Below, in pieces: positions 60,773 through 64,000 of a stretch of 64,000 nt of DNA. The notes beneath the pieces were generated by a model. The model had not been told where the DNA came from and did no database searches. It saw only the letters and a program-made list of their open reading frames with translations. Both the position numbers and the translations under genes were made by a program. The first letter of the stretch is position 1. The number at the start of each line of letters is the position of its first letter. The DNA comes from Acholeplasmataceae bacterium (GTDB lineage: Bacteria > Bacillota_I > Bacilli_A > Acholeplasmatales > Acholeplasmataceae): assembly GCA_030603805.1 (NCBI GenBank), contig JAUVXD010000001.1, positions 315,518 through 379,517 of the forward strand, given 5' to 3'.

Positions 60773-62236
60773 TTAAACTCCTAGGAAAAATTGATCTAAA
60801 GCTTTTGACATGCCTTCATTGAGCATGATATCTAGCCAGAAAATCACAGTTTCAATCATTTCATAACGTTTTAAAACATCAGATTCCCAGTGTTGATCAC
60901 ATAACACTACAGTAACAAGATTTCTTAAGTCATTTTTGGACCACAAGTCTTTAAATAATACTAAGAATTTTTCATCATCTTGTAACTTAAGGGTTTGTCC
61001 CTCGCCATCGAGTCCACGATAATAGAGTATCCAAGCTGCTAAACTAAAGAGTGCATGTCTAGGAAATATCCCTTGTTGAACCAAATCTTTAATTGTTGGT
61101 AAAATTCTAGACTTAAATTTTGACATAGAGTTTAAGGCAATTGAGGATAACAAATGATGAACAAAGGGGTTGGCATAACGCTCTAGCACAGATTCTGCAA
61201 ACTGCTTCATCTCATCTTTTGGTAAATCAATGGTTGGAACAACTTCCAAATCGATAAAGCCTCTGACAAACTTATTGATTCTTTCATCTAAAATCGATTC
61301 TCTCACTGCTTCAAATCCTAAGAATGTCGCAATCGGTACCATTAATGTGTGAGAACCATTTAAAATCTTCACCTTGCGCTCTTTATAGGGTTTAATTGAC
61401 GGGACATAATAGACATGGAGTCCTGATTTTTCAAATGGGAGCAAACTTTTTAATTGCTCAGGTCCTTCAATGACCCAAAGATGGAAGATTTCACCTTTAA
61501 CCATCGAGTGATCTTGATATCCAAGCTCAAGTTCTAAATGATTGGCTTCTTCTTTTGGATAACCTGGAACAATTCGGTCAACTAATGTGTTATAAAAACG
61601 GTTGTGCATGTTTAACCACTTTATAAACATAGCATCATAACCATTAAACTTTGAAAGTTCATTTAAAACTTCTTTTAATATCGTGCCATTTTGGTCAATA
61701 AGTTCACATGGAACAATGTCTAAACCTGTTGTTGGATCGCCTTGAAAAACATCATAGCGCTTCTTCAGCAACAAGAGCAACTTCCCTGGAAAACTATGGG
61801 GTGTCTTGAGTTCTGATAAGATTTCTTTTTCTAAGACAATCCCAGCTTCTGTTGTATTAGAAAAAATAATTTTGAGATCACGACTTGATGCATAAGTCAG
61901 ATAGTGCTCTAAATTTGAATAAGGGTTAATCAAGTCTTTGACAACATCAATAACTTGATGTTCTCTGATGACTTTTCCATCTTGTAAACCTTCGAGAAAT
62001 ACAGTATAAAGTCCATCTTGTTCTGCCATTGCCTCGATTCTGCCAAAAGGCATAGGTTGAACTACAGCGATGTTCATTTCAATTAACTTTTTGTTGTTTA
62101 AAATTTGAATAAAGTTATCGACAAAGGTTCTTAAGAAATTTCCTTCGCCAAATTGTAAAATACCAATAGGTCGGTCTAATGTTTGATAAAGTGCTCTTGA
62201 TAGTTTTGGAATAGATTGATTGTTTATATGTTGCAT
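60773..62236 (-). CDS. uxaB: Tagaturonate reductase
   Basis: 487 aa mannitol-dehydrogenase-type. LQFGEGNFLRTFVDNFI is the N-terminal nucleotide-binding block, with the catalytic region KPYKERKVKILNGSHTLMVPI (Lys/Asn/His). Reduces tagaturonate to altronate. First gene of uxaB-uxaA-uxaC, with a strong promoter and operator-like leader; GAGG precedes the ATG. Confidence 0.94.
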   Translation of the reverse strand: MQHINNQSIPKLSRALYQTLDRPIGILQFGEGNFLRTFVDNFIQILNNKKLIEMNIAVVQPMPFGRIEAMAEQDGLYTVFLEGLQDGKVIREHQVIDVVKDLINPYSNLEHYLTYASSRDLKIIFSNTTEAGIVLEKEILSELKTPHSFPGKLLLLLKKRYDVFQGDPTTGLDIVPCELIDQNGTILKEVLNELSKFNGYDAMFIKWLNMHNRFYNTLVDRIVPGYPKEEANHLELELGYQDHSMVKGEIFHLWVIEGPEQLKSLLPFEKSGLHVYYVPSIKPYKERKVKILNGSHTLMVPIATFLGFEAVRESILDERINKFVRGFIDLEVVPTIDLPKDEMKQFAESVLERYANPFVHHLLSSIALNSMSKFKSRILPTIKDLVQQGIFPRHALFSLAAWILYYRGLDGEGQTLKLQDDEKFLVLFKDLWSKNDLRNLVTVVLCDQHWESDVLKRYEMIETVIFWLDIMLNEGMSKALDQFFLGV

Positions 62237-62268
62237 AGTATAGGTTTCCTCATATAGATGAGTGGTTG

Positions 62269-62302
62269 TTTAAACCGTCCATATATACGGACACCGTTTA
62301 TA
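62269..62302. promoter_or_regulatory. Putative operator in the uxaB leader (inverted pair of ATAAACGGTGT elements)
   Basis: TTTAAACCGT (62269-62278) and ACACCGTTTATA (62291-62302) form an imperfect inverted repeat. It lies just downstream of the -10 box, where a bound repressor would block elongation or open-complex formation. The same core is in the eda leader. Confidence 0.65.
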
Positions 62303-62311
62303 TCCACTCTT

Positions 62312-62340
62312 ATTTTACTCCTTTATGAAACCGTTGTCAA
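62312..62340 (-). promoter_or_regulatory. uxaB-uxaA-uxaC promoter
   Basis: Minus strand TTGACA (62335-62340, consensus), 17-base spacer, TAAAAT (62312-62317), giving a leader of about 70 bases before the uxaB ATG. Confidence 0.75.
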
Positions 62341-62358
62341 TAGGGACGAGGACAAGGC

Positions 62359-62378
62359 TTCATAAGTATACTTATGAA
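62359..62378. promoter_or_regulatory. 20-bp perfect palindrome upstream of the uxaB promoter
   Basis: TTCATAAGTATACTTATGAA is a perfect palindrome whose near edge is 19 bases upstream of the uxaB -35 box (about -55 to -75). The position fits an activator site or a second repressor site; no regulator assigned. Confidence 0.55.
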
Positions 62379-62401
62379 AAGATAATGCTTTTTATTTTCA
62401 T

Positions 62402-62413
62402 ACACCGTTTATA
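62402..62413. promoter_or_regulatory. ATAAACGGTGT-type site between MATE and uxaB
   Basis: ACACCGTTTATA, identical to the 12 bases at 62291-62302, lying 62 bases upstream of the uxaB -35 box and 15 bases after the MATE stop. Two sites about 110 bases apart could support DNA looping. Confidence 0.5.
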
Positions 62414-62427
62414 CTTTTTTTATGAAT

Positions 62428-63840
62428 TTATGTCTCTAATTGCATGTCCATATACCCATAATTTTTAATTTTATGATAGAAAAACAGTAACATAATGAAT
62501 GCTACAACCATGGTTAGGAAGTTGCTAATAAACATCACATAACCGAGTGCAACATAGCCAACACCGACGCTTTGCAATAACCATAGCACAGGTAATCTAA
62601 AAACAAAGAGTCTAACAATATTGATGAAAAGTGAAATCTTAGTAAACTTAAATCCGATAAAAAGTCCTGTGATAACTGCAATCGATGCCGAGGTCAATGT
62701 TGAAAACTTTTCCCAGAAATAAATATCAATAATCATTTGTCTAAATATTGGATCAGTTGACTTTGTAAAAAGGGGTAAGAATAAATCTAGATAATGATTC
62801 ACTATGACTAAGGCAAGCCCTCCAATAAGAAGTGCATATAAATGACTGACCACATAAGTTTTCATCGCTCTACTGAGGTTCTTATTGCCTAAGTTTTGAC
62901 TGACAATGCTCGTTTCAGATTCTTCAAAGATAATAGAAATCGATCCTGGTCCACCACCAAGCTTCATCGCAATCCCGAAAGCAGCGACTGCTAAAGGTCC
63001 ATATAAAGCTGCCATACTATTGACTAGGACTTTCCCCATACTGAATAGAAATTTACCTGTAAAAACAGGGAGTGCTAAGCTAAGAATCGGCAGAACAAGT
63101 TTAGGATTAAGTCTAATTTCCTTAAGTTTCACCTGAAATGAGTTACTTGGATGAAACATAATATAAAGCGCGACACCCATTAATAAGGCTTGTGAAATCA
63201 AAGTTGATAATGCAACATAGGAAGCACCTTTATCTAGACCATAGACAAAAAGCGCAGACAAGGCGAGTTTAATGATCATCGCACAAATGTTTAATACCAA
63301 AATTCGTGTTGTATTACCCTTCGCTTTTTCCAATCCGATAAACACACTATTGACTGCAACAAGTGCTGTTGAGACCATTTGGACATTAAAATATCCATAG
63401 CCTGCATCAATGATTTCTTCCGGTGCATTTAAAAGTCTTAAGAGTGGCTTACCAAACAGCAGGGTAATCAAGACAACAGATGAGCTCACAATCAGTGCTA
63501 AACTTAAGGATGCTCCTGCATTTTTTCTTGCTTCTTCGATTTGGTTTGATCCATAGTGTCTTGCAACTATAACCGTACCTGCAGCAGCAATCCCACCACC
63601 AAAAGCCATAATGGCACTTTTGATTTCATCAATAAAAACAACAGATGCAACTTCATTGCCACCGATATGCGAAACCATGATTAAATCGAAAAATCCATAA
63701 AGATAATTAAAAAGTCCATAAATTGCAAGTGGCGCACTTAAAGAAAGAACAACTTTCCATAAATTCCCATTTAATATATAATCTCTTCTTTTATGTTCTT
63801 TTGGAGATAATGACTTATTCACTGGAGTACCTGATTTCAT
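62428..63840 (-). CDS. MATE-family efflux transporter near the pectin locus
   Basis: 470 aa with twelve helices in two repeats (LWKVVLSLSAPLAIYGLFNYLYGFFDLIMVSHIGG and FGGGIAAAGTVIVARHYGSNQIEEARKNAG in half one; GPGSISIIFEESETSIVSQNLGNKN in half two). A charged N-terminal 25 residues precedes the first helix. A variant of the pectin-locus motif lies in its promoter region, which hints at co-regulation, perhaps export of a by-product or toxic uronate. Substrate unknown. Confidence 0.88.
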   Translation of the reverse strand: MKSGTPVNKSLSPKEHKRRDYILNGNLWKVVLSLSAPLAIYGLFNYLYGFFDLIMVSHIGGNEVASVVFIDEIKSAIMAFGGGIAAAGTVIVARHYGSNQIEEARKNAGASLSLALIVSSSVVLITLLFGKPLLRLLNAPEEIIDAGYGYFNVQMVSTALVAVNSVFIGLEKAKGNTTRILVLNICAMIIKLALSALFVYGLDKGASYVALSTLISQALLMGVALYIMFHPSNSFQVKLKEIRLNPKLVLPILSLALPVFTGKFLFSMGKVLVNSMAALYGPLAVAAFGIAMKLGGGPGSISIIFEESETSIVSQNLGNKNLSRAMKTYVVSHLYALLIGGLALVIVNHYLDLFLPLFTKSTDPIFRQMIIDIYFWEKFSTLTSASIAVITGLFIGFKFTKISLFINIVRLFVFRLPVLWLLQSVGVGYVALGYVMFISNFLTMVVAFIMLLFFYHKIKNYGYMDMQLET

Positions 63841-63886
63841 GATGAAAGATGAATTTATCCATTTCTTGTTGTGTGTCTATTATTTC

Positions 63887-63900
63887 GGACATCGTTTATC
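63887..63900. promoter_or_regulatory. Variant ATAAACGATGTCC site upstream of the MATE gene
   Basis: GGACATCGTTTATC on the plus strand, one base different from the core shared by eda and uxaB leaders. It sits between a possible TTGGCA -35 and AATAAT -10 on the minus strand. Confidence 0.45.
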
Positions 63901-63960
63901 ATTGCCAAAAATATTATAAATCAATCCGATTTGAAATACAAGTAGGTTTATCATCGAAAA

Positions 63961-63988
63961 TAAAAAAATGCCTGCCGAAGCAGACATT
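63961..63988 (-). terminator. Rho-independent terminator of a gene beyond the right edge
   Basis: Nine-base stem on the minus strand (63980-63988 with 63967-63975, one G-U pair) closed by a UUCG tetraloop, followed by seven U residues. It ends a minus-strand gene outside the window. Confidence 0.85.
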
Positions 63989-64000
63989 TTCATTAGGAAG

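Noticed and set aside
1-64000. CRISPR arrays, insertion sequences, prophage genes, integrase or attachment sites
   Set aside because: No regularly spaced repeats, transposase or integrase motifs were seen; the TAC island is the only clearly accessory insertion and has no visible mobility signals.

Overview
The window is AT-rich and densely coded, with most genes on the minus strand in long translationally coupled runs (many ATGA overlaps). UGA is a stop codon (for example in ATGA junctions) and tryptophan is TGG, so the code is standard. The gene content (acetate kinase, dxs/ispH isoprenoid genes, a nusB-xseA-xseB-dxs-tlyA-recN run, many small membrane proteins, LplA-type sugar transporter) fits a low-GC Firmicutes/Tenericutes lineage. 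My best guess is an Acholeplasma-like or related free-living mollicute; this is inference from style and content, since no rRNA is present.

Region 1 (1-11.4 kb): the start of a PHP-type tyrosine phosphatase, an OmpR-like regulator with a degenerate receiver, an autoregulated XRE/membrane/GNAT/hydrolase operon, a run of membrane and housekeeping genes (YhhN, an alpha-alpha toroid protein with an apparent frameshift, HAD phosphatase, CorA, an Imm-5-like protein, GNAT, a GGCT-like protein) and the RlmCD-type rRNA methyltransferase. Region 2 (11.5-13.0 kb) is a compact three-gene island read as a toxin-antitoxin-chaperone (TAC) module: RelE-like toxin, HigA-like antitoxin with a C-terminal extension ending LAA, and a SecB-like chaperone. 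It has its own promoter inside a perfect 16-bp inverted repeat.

Region 3 (13-41.6 kb) is mostly core: ackA, hemolysin III-like protein, trmL, a MATE exporter, pncB, yaaA, a PTS EIIC-like protein, a catalytically altered RNase III-domain protein, tRNA-Leu(CAA), argS, a membrane-anchored thioredoxin-like protein, purB-purA, glgA, guaC, an AlkD-like/nfo/DEAD-helicase run, ispH, dinB, and nusB-xseA-xseB-dxs-tlyA-recN.

Region 4 (41.6-64 kb) is a large pectin/galacturonate utilisation locus. An LplA/YtcQ-type binding lipoprotein with two N-terminal Ig-like domains, two permeases and a UgpC/MsmX-type ATPase would import oligogalacturonides. A pectin methylesterase and a GH28 exo-type polygalacturonase, both without signal peptides, would process them inside the cell. 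UxaC, UxaB and UxaA convert galacturonate to 2-keto-3-deoxygluconate (KDG), KduI and KduD feed unsaturated products into the same intermediate, and KdgK plus Eda give pyruvate and glyceraldehyde 3-phosphate. An IclR regulator, a YhcH/YiaL protein and a TIM-barrel isomerase-like enzyme sit in the eda-kduD operon. Five small uncharacterised multi-pass membrane proteins are interleaved with the transporter genes. A recurrent ATAAACGGTGT motif lies next to the eda, uxaB and MATE promoters and looks like a shared operator.

The most novel-looking material is the transporter-linked membrane-protein set, the TAC module with a degron-like antitoxin tail, and the putative pectin regulon operator.
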